Below are positions 1 to 12,767 of a stretch of 64,000 nt of DNA, piece by piece (the stretch's first letter is position 1; every line of letters starts with the position of its first letter). Origin of the DNA: Enoplolaimus lenunculus (lineage: Eukaryota; Nematoda; Enoplea; Enoplida; Thoracostomopsidae). The stretch covers positions 124,001-188,000 of the forward strand of contig JASANG010002508.1 in NCBI GenBank assembly GCA_030248215.1, in the 5' to 3' direction. The position numbers were made by a program, and so were the translations under genes. The notes under the pieces were generated by a model, which saw only the letters and a program-made list of their open reading frames with translations, searched no databases and was not told the DNA's origin.

Positions 1-1465
1 ATTTTTTAGAAGCCGCATACAATATTTTGCGATGATCCACACGTAAATCTGAAACGTCTCTCGGGGGGGTGGGCTAAAAATTTTCCAGAGCGGCTAAGCC
101 CGCGCGGCCCACCCATCCGGATACATGCACGTGGCAGACGTTAGCAGATGGGCACTGAACTCGATTTCTAACTAGTTAGGCTTTGGCGTAGACGAAAATT
201 ATTTCAAATTCTGGTTCCTGTTCCTGTTTCGAGTAAAACTTAGTTCCTGTTGCATCATTGAGATCTATACCTACATGTTGTTAATCACCGTCCGTTGCCT
301 TCTGCCATCGTACGCCAGCAATTATCGGTTACAACAACAGACAACGCTGGATAGCATTAAAATTACTGAAAAGTATAGCGTCACCCTTATTCTAAAACCT
401 GTCTCTAAAATGGCATGTTTTCCATATCATCAGCCGTATTTATGGCTTTATAGCATCGTTTGTTTGCCCAGAAAATGTCGCAGATTAAACTGCGTAACGA
501 GAAATCCCTGGTGGTTGGAGTAATCGTTGTCTAACAAAAATATGCTGTATAATTTATTACATTCACATCTATATTAAAATTTCTGCCGTTAATACGATTT
601 TTTCAGTGACAATTTTGTGCGCAAGCTTGTATTCTCAACTGTGTGAAGCAACGATAGCTAAACGGCTATAAAATAGGTTACTAATTACTTGCTCAAAAAT
701 TACAACATTCGACGCAAATTCTGATCCCAACGCAATGCTAAATTAGTTAAATTTACTAGCTATGTAATTTTACAGTTGACGTTAGCCATATTATCAATTT
801 CAACTGTCAAAAGAGAACTTGACAGATCGCGCAACCATATCTTTGTGAAGTATTTGTCGGGACTCAATTTTTTTATATTAAAACAGCTACTTGTTACACA
901 GCATAGTTGTTCTATCTATAATCCAGTTATCCTGCCTCTACGATATATACGCAGTATCATTGAAACACGGTAGTGTTTTCAATATATGTTTCAAGCCTCG
1001 AGAATGCACGCTTTTTGAAAGTTTTGCAGAATGTTCTCTGCAGGAAAGCAGAGCTGGAACGAGGCAACTTACGTATAAAATATCCTAATTAGCCGCTTCG
1101 ACACCATACACAAGTTGGACAGCTAAACGTCTCATTTAAGTTGTTATTAAAAGTTTGATTTTTGTAATTTTTCGAAAAAATTGTATTACAAATATGTAAT
1201 TACCATAGCTAGTCGATATTGTGTGATGCTAATGACACCGTGCAATAGGTTACGTGTCCCTGCGATGTTTGTTCTACTTAAATTGCGAACTAAAACAGTA
1301 TTATTTTGTAATAACCACCCATGCATTATAGCTTAGAACAGGCTGCTTTTTGGTGGATTGCAATGGAGCAAGTGTACGCTTTAGACTTATATTTTGTTTC
1401 GGCTTAGGCGTACGCTTAGGAGTAGACTTAGCATAAAACCTCACCGTATCCCATGTAAAAGAAAG
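1..1465. other. Gene-free AT-rich stretch
   Basis: No coding exon is supported here. The open frames are short and compositionally like the background. A partial copy of the 'TATTCTCAA...TGTGTG' MITE end lies near 630-660. A short run of GCTTAG-like hexamers at about 1375-1440 is a remnant of the dispersed hexamer MITE seen elsewhere in the window. Confidence 0.6.
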
Positions 1466-2332
1466 AAACTAGGTAAAAGTGCCCCTAGAAGGGACAGATT
1501 GTGATATGTTTCGCTTGAAGCATGTAAAAGAGTTTAAACAAGGGTTAGTTAGACCATAGATCAGTAGGTAATGCTTATAACATTAGCTCCATAACTTCTA
1601 TGAAAATAGTTGTCATCTATATCTTTGAAGGCTTTCTTTCAGTGTTAACACGGTTGCGGTCAGTGAAACAAGAAACATATGGGACCAACGAACTTTCATC
1701 TGTTACGCTAAAAATTGACACTATGGGTTTTCAAGGTGTTCTCAAGTAGAACTCAACATGCCTTTCGTATAACTGTCAGGAGCTTTTTAAAAGTTTTCTC
1801 AATTGAGCGCCAGCAGAACATGTTCTTTGAAATATTTAGCAACGTTTGAATTATAATTTCTAGATGAATAGCTAAAATATGTCACGGCACAGAACACAAT
1901 TTGGAAAAGTTTCTCGACTTCACATCGTCAAATTGTCATGGAAAAAATAGCTAAAATAGTCGAGCACGTATGCGTGACAATTTTTATTCGATAATCAATA
2001 GACGCAATTTGTAATCTTGCAATATTGAAATATTTACTAATCAAGTTTTTATAAACTGGAAATTGTAAAACCCAACAAACTCTAAAATTAAGCTGATAGG
2101 TGATGTCCGCTGGGTACATATGTTTCTTGTTTTACTGACGGCAAGCGTGTTAACACTGAAAGACAGCCGTCAAAGATATAGATGACAACTATTTTCATAG
2201 AAGTTATGGAGCTAATGTTATAAGCATTACCTACTGATCTATGGTCTAACTAACCCTTGTTTAAACTCTTTTACATGCTTCAAGCGAAACATATCACAAT
2301 CTGTCCCTTCTAGGGGCACTTTTACCTAGTTT
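1466..2332. mobile_element. Non-autonomous DNA transposon with ~216-bp terminal inverted repeats
   Basis: Bases 1466-1681 recur as a near-perfect reverse complement at 2117-2332, around a spacer of about 435 bp. The outer ends read AAACTAGGTAAAAG... and ...CTTTTACCTAGTTT. The flanks on both sides read AAAG, which fits a 4-bp target-site duplication. No transposase frame is present, so this is a foldback or MITE-like element that needed a partner enzyme. The superfamily is not recognised. Confidence 0.85.
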
Positions 2333-2549
2333 AAAGTTACGCTGCGATTAAGAAACTATTCATTGACCTAAAAGTGACGGCGATATCTTGTATGTGGTGC
2401 AGTGGTTGACGTTAGAGACTTGTAAAGTGAGTTCTTAATATGCGTTTAAAACACACAGAAAATAGCATATTGTATACGAACAGCAGCCAATGTTGTTTTT
2501 AGGATTAAATCAAGACTAATCCTTTACCTAAGCCTAAGCGCAGTGACAG

Positions 2550-2731
2550 AGCAGACAGGGATGAGGGTTCCTCCCCAAACTCCAGGGTAAGTGCCTCCAA
2601 ACTCACGAGCGAAAAGCCAGACCCATTTTAAAACTTTGGCGGTTTTTGTTTTAACCGGTTTGGTGGCGGGCACTTTTATGAGCGGGGCTCACCAAATGAG
2701 GATATGGGAGGTTGCTGCTCCGGCCCTGCCT
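2550..2731. repeat. GC-richer dispersed repeat, copy 1
   Basis: A G+C-rich island that resembles 5590-5805 and, in reverse orientation, 29076-29240. Shared pieces are 'AAGCCAGAC.CATTTTAAAA' and a terminal 'GCTGCTCCGG.CC'. No coding potential. Probably a short non-autonomous element; the family is unknown. Confidence 0.55.
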
Positions 2732-4015
2732 AAGAGTAAGCAAGAAATAGTCTGAAAGCAAATGCCCCTGGATTGCAGTTGTGCGAGAGAAAACGGGACG
2801 ACCCTTAAAGTAAAACATGAGCTATAATATTAACGAGTTGCAAAATTGTATTCCTTCACTGTAAGTTCCAATGAGCTGATATGAACTAAGAATGAGTTGA
2901 GTCCACTCACAGTTTGAGCGCTGAATTAGGTATTTCAGAACTTAGAACTCTTTGTACCTTAACTATTAATCCATCTTCTCACGAACTTTAGTTATTCAGC
3001 ACAGTTTATGAAATGAATTTAACAATCACTGGATTAGAAAAATTCGGTGAACAATTAAAATTTTACATGGTCTAATCTGCCGAAAAGGTTTCAGCTTTAG
3101 TTTCAATTTAAAACTTTCAAAACCGAGGCAACTTTTTGTCCTAAAACTTGTCCCATGCGTGGTGGCTGGCTAGATTGCCTCTGGGTGGCATCAAAACCTA
3201 TTTCAAATTCTAAACCCAATTCATATTAATGATAGACATACCATCAGGTGAAGACACTGACTCAATGAACTATCGTTGATTAACATCCTTAACCAATATT
3301 AGTCATTTCCATCGGTGAAAACCTACGCACAATAACATAACTTTCTTTATTCGTATTCGAATATCAAATTAAGAATATAGGCTGAGTTGCAGTAAGTCTG
3401 AGGTTCTCAACACGCATTATGTGCTTAATTTTGAGCTAGTGGTAATTTTAAGATATGCGACAATTCGCACCTCTAGGGGTTGCCAATTTATCAAAAATTT
3501 GGACCCGTAAAATTAAGCCTGTTCTTCCTTGACTTAAGTAGAAAACGGAGTTAAGTCATAGGTCGACTTAAGTCATGTGTCTGCAACTCAGCCATTGAGA
3601 TCTCAAGTTTGTGACGCAAAGAATTTTTACGTGTCTATAGTTCTGCATATTACTCTTGTTTGGGTTGTTATGGACGACTAGCGACGGTATTAAGATGGAT
3701 TTGTTGTCGGGCGTTCACATTTTCCGTGGGGACCCAATTTAATTGCAGTTTCGCTTATTGTTTTTGATTGAACGAATTCGAAGTTTGACCTTTTTCGAAT
3801 GTCAATGAAAATATAACTTGTTTTAATTTGGCCTGTTTTGATAAGCATGGCAAAGTTGACTACATACTACAGTTTAAAGTAGAGTGTAACTGGAGGATAT
3901 CCGTTTTTGTTTCAGTTAAGGAAATATCCGAAATTCCGCTATTTTCGTGCTGATAATAGTTGTAAATAGTTTAAGACTCATTCAGTTTTTCAACACAGGT
4001 TAGCTGCGATTGCCC

Positions 4016-4195
4016 ATGTAAAGACCAGGGCACAACGTTTTTCTATGGGCCTGCAATAGAGTAAGCTTAAGCTTTAGATTATTTTTGGCTTGGGCTTTGG
4101 TTTACGCTTTGGTATAAGGTAATTCTTATGCTTGGGTTTAGGCTTAGGAATATTCTTGTACTACTGTTGTGGCCCTGCTCTGTGTACTGGCCGCA
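4016..4195. mobile_element. Hexamer MITE (GCTTAG-rich core), copy
   Basis: It starts 'CATGTAAAGACCAGGG' and ends 'TGTGGCCCTG', which is roughly the reverse complement of the start. The core contains imperfect GCTTAG/GTTTAG hexamers. The same layout recurs at about 22915, 43942, 46532 and 52639, so it is a dispersed inverted-repeat element family. Confidence 0.55.
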
Positions 4196-5589
4196 GCGAC
4201 AAACATCATAGAAATGTAAGCAACGAAATATCATACCCCGTGGCAAACTTAAAGAAGTCCAATTTCCTCGCGTATGAGAGGAACTCATTCCCTTCGAACG
4301 TTGCAGAATAGTATATATTATAGGTATTTAGCTGTTTTGTATTTTTAATTAGGTATGCAGCTTCCACAATATAATGCGTATTCAAGGTAACTTTTGAGGG
4401 AATAGTGTCATGGACACTGAAGCTTTCTTGGCTTCAACATCCCGGACACTGACGCTTAACATTTTGCTTCTTTAGCTAAATATATATGACAGGGAGTAAA
4501 AAATTATCGGTTCGAGAAGTCAAAGTAATATCCGATTCCAACTCTGATGAACAATAATTGCCACTGCTACGAAAACAGTGCTATTGATACGTTAAGGCTG
4601 TTTGGTTAGCGTATTGCTACACACCCGCAACAAAAAATGTGTTAGTAGAGAAGGCAGATAGATTTATGGCTTGGACAATAAAAATTTTGCTAACATGAAA
4701 ATCATTTAATTTTGTCGTTGAAGTTTTGGACAGGGGAGCATAGAAGCTGGTGGAGAGGGCTGCCTATCTTGCACTGTGCTCCTTGTCTGAGTCCACAATG
4801 AGGACTACGTCGGCTGAGCTAAAATTTTAACAGTTCCAGAAATGACACAACGAGCTGATTTAACCTCTGATTTTTCCAATTATGGCTTAGTTTTTGATCG
4901 TTTCCCGAAATGCGCTTTCACATCTTGTGCAATTGTACTCTACTTTTACATGTAAAATAATTGTTAACAACTGTGCATTGTCTATATTATTACTCGTGAA
5001 TGCATAGTTTGCAAGTAGTTGCTCATAGTATACTCTATGCGGAAAAGCGTTAAGATATTTTAGGTTAAAAATATTAATATTTCTGGTGGTTCTATAAAAG
5101 AGTAGGTTTATATTCTAGATTACATTTTTTGTTTAGGCTTAGGTTAGGCTTAGGCTTAAGCTTAGGAACTCATTTTTATGAATGCGCTTAATTTACTATT
5201 ACACCCCTTAAAGTAACATTGGCCCTCTTATCCTCTATGTCTATCATACTGTGAGCGCGTTTGCCTTTTTATTGCTGACGTGTGCTTAATGTCTTTTGTG
5301 TGCAGCTCATGGCTTTGTTCCGTTACTGTCCGAAAATTCAAATTTAATATTAATGGCGCTTTGATGTGCTGATATTGATATATCTAAATGTAGACATTCC
5401 ATGAAAATATGTCTTTCTTATGAACAACGATATTTATTGACGTATGCATAGAACAAGGAGCCGTATTCTCAACTGTGTATAGGACCTATTGCCAGTACGT
5501 TCTCGAACAACCTAGTAACTGTTCTAGCGAATGAGCCGTGAAATTAGCAATGGCCCCACAGGTGACCGCAATTATGGCATATGGGTGCA

Positions 5590-5805
5590 ATGCCAGGGCA
5601 GGCAGGGGTGGTGTCTCGCCCCCAAATTTCGAGAAGCCAGACACATTTTAAAATGTTGCCCAATATATATAGAACGTAACAAAACGTGACCCAGCTGTAC
5701 CATTTCTACCGTGAACCCTGCATTTGTTTCAACCGTTTAGGGTGGGGACCCTTTAGGGTGGGTGCTTCCTAAATGTGGGGTATAGTGAGTGGCTGCTCCG
5801 GTCCG
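5590..5805. repeat. GC-richer dispersed repeat, copy 2
   Basis: Related to 2550-2731 and 29076-29240. It shares the AAGCCAGAC.CATTTTAAAA block, the AACCG.TT..GGTGGG.AC block and the terminal GCTGCTCCGG.CC. No coding content. Confidence 0.55.
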
Positions 5806-7074
5806 AGATGGGTGGCATCCGGGGCTACTGGACACAGTCGCATTAACAAACCGAACTGTTAACGCAATATTACATTATCGTTTTAATATTTACTCAAATG
5901 ATGTGTTTTGGCTTTCAAGCAGTGCTTTCCTATTATACCTAAGTTCCATGTTAAATATAGAGGCTAACCACAAACAGGAAGACTTTCAGACTGCAATGCT
6001 TAAGCTTAGGCTTAGTCTCAGGTTTAAGATTAGGTTTAGGCTTATGTTTGTGATTAGGCTTGGAGGTCCGCTAACATGGGCCATACCTTAAGTTGAAAGT
6101 TTCTATGGATTCGTTAAAATACAAGACAGAGAGCATAAAGTGTTTTGTTGTTCTATTGCCGCCGCGTGTCGTTGTTCTTTTGTTTTGCGGCTGATTCAAA
6201 GATGATAAGGAAACGAAGCCTAAGAACGTGTCTGGGTATCCGGCTTTCGAATAAGGTTTTTCTAGTGTCTTCAGTAGTCCTTTAGTAGCAATGGCATTCA
6301 CGTTTATAGGCTAAAAATGCTTTCGTAGAAATGTATTTACACTTAGAGTGCTATTTTCTAAGATATTTTAAGTTTCAGGTGGTAAATATTGACTGTAATG
6401 GTTTTGCAATATGGGTAAAGATGATAATATTAATATTACATAATTGCTTGGAGCAACGCTGTCAGCGTATGTAAAGCAAAATGAAGTTAAAGCTTAATTT
6501 GTGTTCCTAAAATTTCACCTGTTGTTTGGCGAAATTCGGTTACGAACAAAGAAATGTGATCAATTTGTTGTTAGTCTCCACATAACAAGCAAAATTGAAA
6601 CAGTTCAAACCTGGTACAAAAATTATTAAAATTATTACAACGAAGCCAAACTCTAATGGTAAGGACAATTAAATTATCCCCATAATGTCAAGTTACCGTA
6701 TTAAAACTTGTGACTTGGGGCATACTTTAGCTTGAATGTATACTTGCCTCTGTTAGTGATTGCGGGAGTAAACGGATAGTATAAATAACGGAATCGAATA
6801 CCGATTTTTAGCGGAAACGGATATTCGGTTACACCCTAGCAGTTGTTTCAAACACTGATTGTTGTTCAAGACATTCTCAACTACAACTTAAACAAACTTC
6901 GCACCAATGATGAAGTACAATCCGCGTTTTAACAAGCCACAGACGTATAAATCCGGACCGTTTTTGCGAGACCCTAACTTAAATTGTTCTCGGACAGGCA
7001 GATATATTCCTTAACGGAATAATTGTTTGCCGTCTACCAATTTCTATTGTACTATTTCAATCGTTTTATTAGTG

Positions 7075-7192
7075 CACTGCAAAAAATGGTGAGTAAAATT
7101 AACTTTCTCCGAAATAGGCTTTTCCAGACTACACTAACTGAGTCAAAATTCGACTCTGCCAGAGTCAAATTTGACTCACCAATTTTGCAGTG
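7075..7192. mobile_element. Short hairpin MITE with CACTGCAAAA ends
   Basis: The left end CACTGCAAAAAATGGTGAGT is matched inverted by ACTCACCAATTTTGCAGTG on the right. The middle is itself palindromic around GACTCTGCCAGAGTC. A longer, related hairpin lies at about 48313-48482. No protein is encoded. Confidence 0.7.
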
Positions 7193-10100
7193 TGCCGTCC
7201 CCCGTGATTATTTAAATAAAATGCTACCGAAACGTGGCTATTGCCAACTTTAAGGAAGACTAAGAGTCTGACCTGTGTTCCGACCCTTACAGATTCTCTG
7301 TGTACCGTCACATACGAGTTATCAAGAACCTTTATCTTTCTCAGGTCAACATACTCTTAAGGCTAAACGCTACGGTAGTATTTAAATTAAGCACTTGGCT
7401 TCTAATAAGCCACTGATATATGTTCTATTCAGTATATATAGATATACCGGCAATTATATAACCGTGTTATAGAGAGATATATCGTTCACTGTATATCTGT
7501 TGCCACAACGGTTTAGATTTACCCCGTTTTTCTACACAAATCTATATATTGTATGCTTTAATTGGTAGCGAGCCAGCTTCTAAAAGGGCCGTGCGGACAG
7601 AAAGTTTCATTCTCAAGGTACTTGTTTACCTTCTTCACATTTACTTTCGTCTTTAACCTAAGCCTAAGCCTAATTTACCAATCTCAGTCATTTGAATTGC
7701 GAACGATTTGAAAGGAGAAATGTAGACATGTACCAAAGTGTAAAAATGTCTATTTTTCATTCCTCGGTCCACTTTTTTTCTGCGAGACTGCGATAGAGTA
7801 AGCTAAAGCTTTAGACAACTTTTTTGCTTATGCTTAGGTTTAGGTAAAAGCTACAGTTATGTGGTAACATGAAGGGAACTCAGAGGATCTGATACCGAAC
7901 ACAAAAGTTTTTGGCTGTATGATTTGATTCTTTTAGTATTTTGAAGCGGATATTAATATTTTGGCTTGGTTTTTTCGTACCTTTTTGCACTTTTTCCCTC
8001 CGCCAGTTTGTACATGGTAATATATGCGTGGTTTTTCACATTTGTATTGGCATATATTTTTGCAATTGTACGCAACAGATACTTTGATCTGTAGGCTCCT
8101 ATAATGCACTGATATGTTTGCAATGCATTCAAGACACAAAGTTTCTACTATCGAATAATAGGAACATATTGTTGTCACCTGGCTCGAAACTAAAAATTAT
8201 TTGCCACGGCGATGATTCGTATGTGCGTACAAAAAGTTGATGTTTGTATTTTTAATCGCGAAATTATAAACAGTGAATTTGTGCAGCGGCTGTGTTACTT
8301 GAAGCATGAGTTGTATTTGGTGGCAGATAGAGTTTAGGCATTTAATGTAACCGGATGTTTTGGTTAGAAATTTTGGGTTCGAAATTTTGTTAGTGATCGC
8401 TATTACTCAAATTTTGGCAAGTTTAATTTTGAGAAATGGAACATTGTTGAGACCATGAAGAAGCCAAAACATTAAAAAATTTTTGAAGTTTTAGTTTTGA
8501 GAAATCGAAGTCTTTAAATTTCGATTTTAACCACAACGTTGTCTCAAATTTACGAATTTTTTAGTTTGATTTCAAATAAAAATTGTTTTAAAAATCCACT
8601 TTTCCGCAAATTTGTTCAAAGTTGAACGAATTTTCAAAAATTTTAAAGGCTTCTTGTTAATTCTAAGGAGTTTGACGACCTTTCATAAGTCAACTATAAA
8701 AGCAACCTGCACGGCGATTAAAGATGGGTGCTGTAGTTAGTTTGGAAGCGAAGTTCTAATTTTGCAGCAAAGTGCTGCCAGTGAGACGTCCATCTTCTAG
8801 CGGTGTGGAAAGTGTTTTGCGCGAGCTCCGAGTTACGTATAGCCTTACGAAACTTCTGAGTTTTTCGATTACCCTTGGGTAGAGTGGCTATAATTTTTGG
8901 GAAGTGATAGAAGTATTAGCAAAAGTGTGTTCCGTCCTGACAGACTGCTTAGTTCAATATTTACCTTCTGGTACCTTGTTTATTATTTTAAAAGTAGTTA
9001 TACTGTCGTTCTTTTTGGGTATGTTTTTCAAGCAGAGTGAATCGGCCCGAGAGTTTGAGAATTTTGGGACAAGCTTGTCAAAGCTTACTGTAATTTTGGT
9101 GAAATGAGTAAGAATTGATTGGTTTTGTGTTAGGTAACCGGCAATATTTGAAGACGTTCTTTGAAGTGCCAACCGTATATACAGTACTGTTTTTACACTT
9201 ACGCTTAGCCTTAGGAATATACTTATACTACTGTTACGGCCCTGAAAGAAGTTTTGGGAAGCGTATTCCCTGAGTCTGATACACACGCGTCGGACCGGAT
9301 CCGTTCAACCCTGGACTGTGTTTGGACCGAACCGGACGTTTCAAACCAAGTATTATGGCGAACAAAGGCTGAAGCTTCTTCAGTAGAAAATACCGAGTTC
9401 GCAACTGGGATAAAAATTAAACGACAGTGGAACTGGGACCGGATTTCAACTTTGTTATCGAAACCGAAAAATAAGCTGAAGATCGATCGCTGATTATGAT
9501 GAAGGCAGGATGTCGCCAGGGTTCGATTACCTTTTGGTTTAATACTTTGTTACTGACGACCGAATAGCTTCTGCGGAAGCAATGGAGGCCGACCTGGTTG
9601 AAACGCCGCAATAAGAAGCAAACCCAAAATTTTGTTTTTAAGATTTAGTAGTAAAATTGCGTTTTATGCCGACCCAACTTGTTAGAAATATCTCTAGACA
9701 CCGCTGGCGAATAGTACTCTGACAGACAAATAGAATATTGTGCCCCATGCAAAATTTCTGCTTTAAAAGTTTTGGTCCTCCAAACTTTTATACCTTTATA
9801 CACTTTTGGAAAAGTATGCTTCGAGGGTGGGACAGGCACATGACCCGCTCGTTTGTTACCAATAGCAAGCGTTCTTAGCTGGGGGGGGCTCAACCGTAAT
9901 ATTCTTTCACCAGAGGGCAAATTGTTTTATTCGCCTGCTGATTTTTTCTTTTTTCCTGCTCATGCAACTAATTTTGTCTCTATCCTACCTGTTACGTTTG
10001 AGAACCAAGATTTGTAATTTTTGTGAATATCTTTTCGGAAAATTCTAACAGATTAACGGCAAATTTGGTGCCGCTGATACAATTTCAGTTTCAAGCTCCG

Positions 10101-11666
10101 ACATTTAGTTCATAGTTTGTATCGTTATGCTGTCCTGGGCTCGCAGAGTTTCCCCGCCCACCCAGGCGCTTTACCAGAACCGCTCTGGAATGTCTAAGCC
10201 AACAATCAATAAGATAAAATGTTTTCCGACTGTTGCGGAAGGAATTATATAATACTAGAAAATTACACCTGGTTTCTGGGCATCCTTAACAATATTTAAG
10301 TATTCCTGGAAACCCATTCTCTATTTAGGAAATGATAACAATCCTAAGGTTCGCCAATCAGTCTGAAAAAAGTTTTGCGACGTTTTGACACCGTTTTAAA
10401 TTTTAGCTACACCCGCCTCTTCAGAGAATTGTGGCAAACAGTTGCAACCTTTTCGCCGGTAGCTGACCTTTTATTTTCCGAAATTTTGCTGTTTTTAATG
10501 CGTTTATTTGCTGAAATTGTCGACATTTTAAAATTAATTAACAAAATTTAGAAATTCGTATTCTAAGGTCGCCGTATTTTTCGTCTATTCGGCTAGAAAA
10601 CGCACTGTGAGCTTCAGATCAGATGAACCACTTGTATCTTTAGCAAGGCAGGTTAGGTGGAGAGATACGGCTTCCCATACCCGTAGATTCGGTACATATA
10701 TCATAAATTTCAGTTAGTTATTTTTTATAGAGACTACAAATCTAAACCCAAGTGAATAATTTAGCATTCAACTACGTTTTTCTCAATTTATGAGCTGCAG
10801 TAACAAATCAGTAGTCATCTCAATAAATGTCTTTTATACTAAAGGCTCCACAACTTGCGTTTTTTAACGAACCAGCCATTGTAAACACCAATTTTGCCAA
10901 ATATTTCTGTCAAAATGTAAAAGTTTTCAACGCCGAAAACCAATAAATTTTCAACACCAAAAAACCAAAAACCTTGTAAAATTCCCCCTCTTTGAGTATA
11001 AGGTTTAGGTTTATAGGCTTACAATTAGGAAAAAGGACCGGCATTGGGGTGCCTTGTTCTGAGCTTGAAATTAAAATGTGGGGTTGTGCTACAGGAACCA
11101 TGATATCTTCAGATGTTTAAGGGCTCGAAGCTTCGTAGTCACAAGTATCGCTTGCGTCACTATTCTAAAAATCACGGGCGCGGTTGTATGGCAGAACAAC
11201 GGCTACGTAGGTATGTTTTATGATTTATTGGTTTCAATAATATTAAAGGTTTTTCTGTTGTTTGTTTATTCTTTCTGGAGATTTTACCGTTTTGCTAATG
11301 TCCCTAGCTTGTGTGTGGTTGCACAATTATAAACGGTGAGGTACGATATGGTGAGAGCTGGCTCGAGTATTAAGAAAAGATTGAAAAATTGCTTTTTAAT
11401 GTAATTGGCAAACCATTAAAATATAACTCAATGAAACACTATCACAAAACCGTGCAAGCGTGTCAAGCATTAGCCTTGCAACCAGAAAATGTTATCGGAA
11501 AGATGAGAAAAGTTTTATCTGGGGCGGACGTTAATAAAACCCTGTAACACAGAATTCTTCAGACGTTGAGTTTGACTAAATAAAATTCAATCAAAATTCT
11601 TTTCAGCTGTCAAAAAATTTTGGACTCGCCCTTCCCTGCCGTAGTTGTAAACTTGTATTCCTGGTA
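7193..11666. other. Gene-free stretch
   Basis: No exon supported. Fragments of the hexamer MITE occur at about 7770-7865 and 9190-9245. The frames of up to about 110 codons at 8954-9286 have no recognisable domain and background composition. Confidence 0.5.
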
Positions 11667-11860
11667 TATATGTTATAGGTCAATCTGCTATCACTAACGC
11701 TGATTGGTTAAGGGTGTTGCGTCTGTCCAAATAATCAAATCTGATTGGTTTATAAGCTTTATAGCAGTTTAGCCTACACGAAACTGCTTCACGCAAAATA
11801 CCAGATTGGCCTAGGCCAATAGGTAATTGACCTGAATAGCAGATTGGCCTACGACATATA
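11667..11860. mobile_element. MITE with TATATGT..TAGG inverted ends
   Basis: The left end TATATGTTATAGGTCAATCT is matched inverted on the right by a segment ending ..GGCCTACGACATATA, with two or three mismatches over about 25 bp. A TA flanks each side. About 194 bp and non-coding. Confidence 0.65.
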
Positions 11861-11956
11861 TACATCTCCACTCCACTAATTTAAAGAATATCAGAAAACA
11901 GTCTCAGGAACGACGGAACCGATTTTGATAAACTTTTTTTGTTTGAAAGCCAATTA

Positions 11957-12467
11957 TCCTGGGGTGTTAACCTCGCATTGGGGTTTTAAAAATTTTAAGC
12001 CGTTTATTAGCTACAGGCTAATTTGCACGATTAATTAAGCCTAAATTAGGACTTTTCACAATATTTTACTAATTATTAATGTTAGAAGCAATCTAATTTT
12101 AGCATAAAAGGATTTTTGGGTGCGAGGAATCTGCGTAGACTATTTACAAACGTCCAAAACCGATAATTGAGTAGTTAGCTAATAGATAATTTGCATATTA
12201 GCATAGTTTATAAGCCTAAATTAGGACTTTCCACAATATTTTACTAATTATTAATGTTAGAAGCAATCTAATTTTAGCATAAAAGGATTTTTGGGTGCGA
12301 GGAATCTGCGTAGACTATTTACAAACGTCCAAAACCGATAATTGAGTAGTTAGCTAATAGATAATTTGCATATTAGCATAATTTATAAGCCTAAATGGTG
12401 TTAACCTCGCATGGGGGTTTTATAATTTTAAGCCGTTCATTAGCTACAGGCTAATTTGCATAATTAA
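11957..12467 (+). repeat. 174-bp tandem repeat array (first block)
   Basis: A unit beginning 'TAAGCCTAAATTAGGAC' and ending '..TTTGCATATTAGCAT' occurs at about 12036 and 12210. It is bordered by two copies of a 'GTGTTAACCTCGCAT..GGGG' segment (about 11957 and 12397). Further units lie at 14155-14650 and 20104-20745. No coding content; the two adjacent units are almost identical. Confidence 0.8.
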
Positions 12468-12471
12468 TTAA

Positions 12472-12734
12472 CCCTTTCTCACATGAATATTTTCTATTTC
12501 CCCTGAGACCTACTTTTATGCTAGGATTCGAACTCCGGTGACTGGAGTGGGAGGCGTATACCATCACCACTCAGCTATAGGAGCTTGACGCTCGAGCCCG
12601 AGGGGGCTCTCACGTCTTGTGGTGATTTAGTACTATGTATACGTGTTGCAATTGTTAAACACGGTGCGATATATATTACTTAACGTATATACACTGCGCT
12701 AAGTTACCTATGAGCAACTCAATGTGAGAAGGGG
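12472..12734 (-). mobile_element. piggyBac-type MITE with tRNA-Gly-like core, copy 1
   Basis: The ends are CCCTTTCTCACAT and, inverted, ATGTGAGAAGGGG, with TTAA at the left flank and TTAT at the right. CCC termini and TTAA targets are piggyBac traits. On the minus strand the core folds like a tRNA gene: A-box-like TAGCTGAGTGGTGATGG, an anticodon-arm segment CGCCTCCCAC as in tRNA-Gly(CCC), and B-box-like GAGTTCGAATCC. At least five other copies are in the window. Confidence 0.8.
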
Positions 12735-12767
12735 TTATAGATAGTAAACTGAAAATTTTTCGCTTAA

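Larger units (their letters stand above)
2333..7074. other. Gene-free stretch with dispersed repeats
   Basis: No supported exon. Besides the repeats listed separately, it holds short GCTTAG-rich runs at about 5125-5165 and 6000-6062, and a partial MITE end at about 5462-5500. The open frames here look like chance. Confidence 0.5.

Noticed and set aside
5125-5165. True telomeric or interstitial telomere tract
   Set aside because: The hexamers are irregular and short and occur within a dispersed MITE family.
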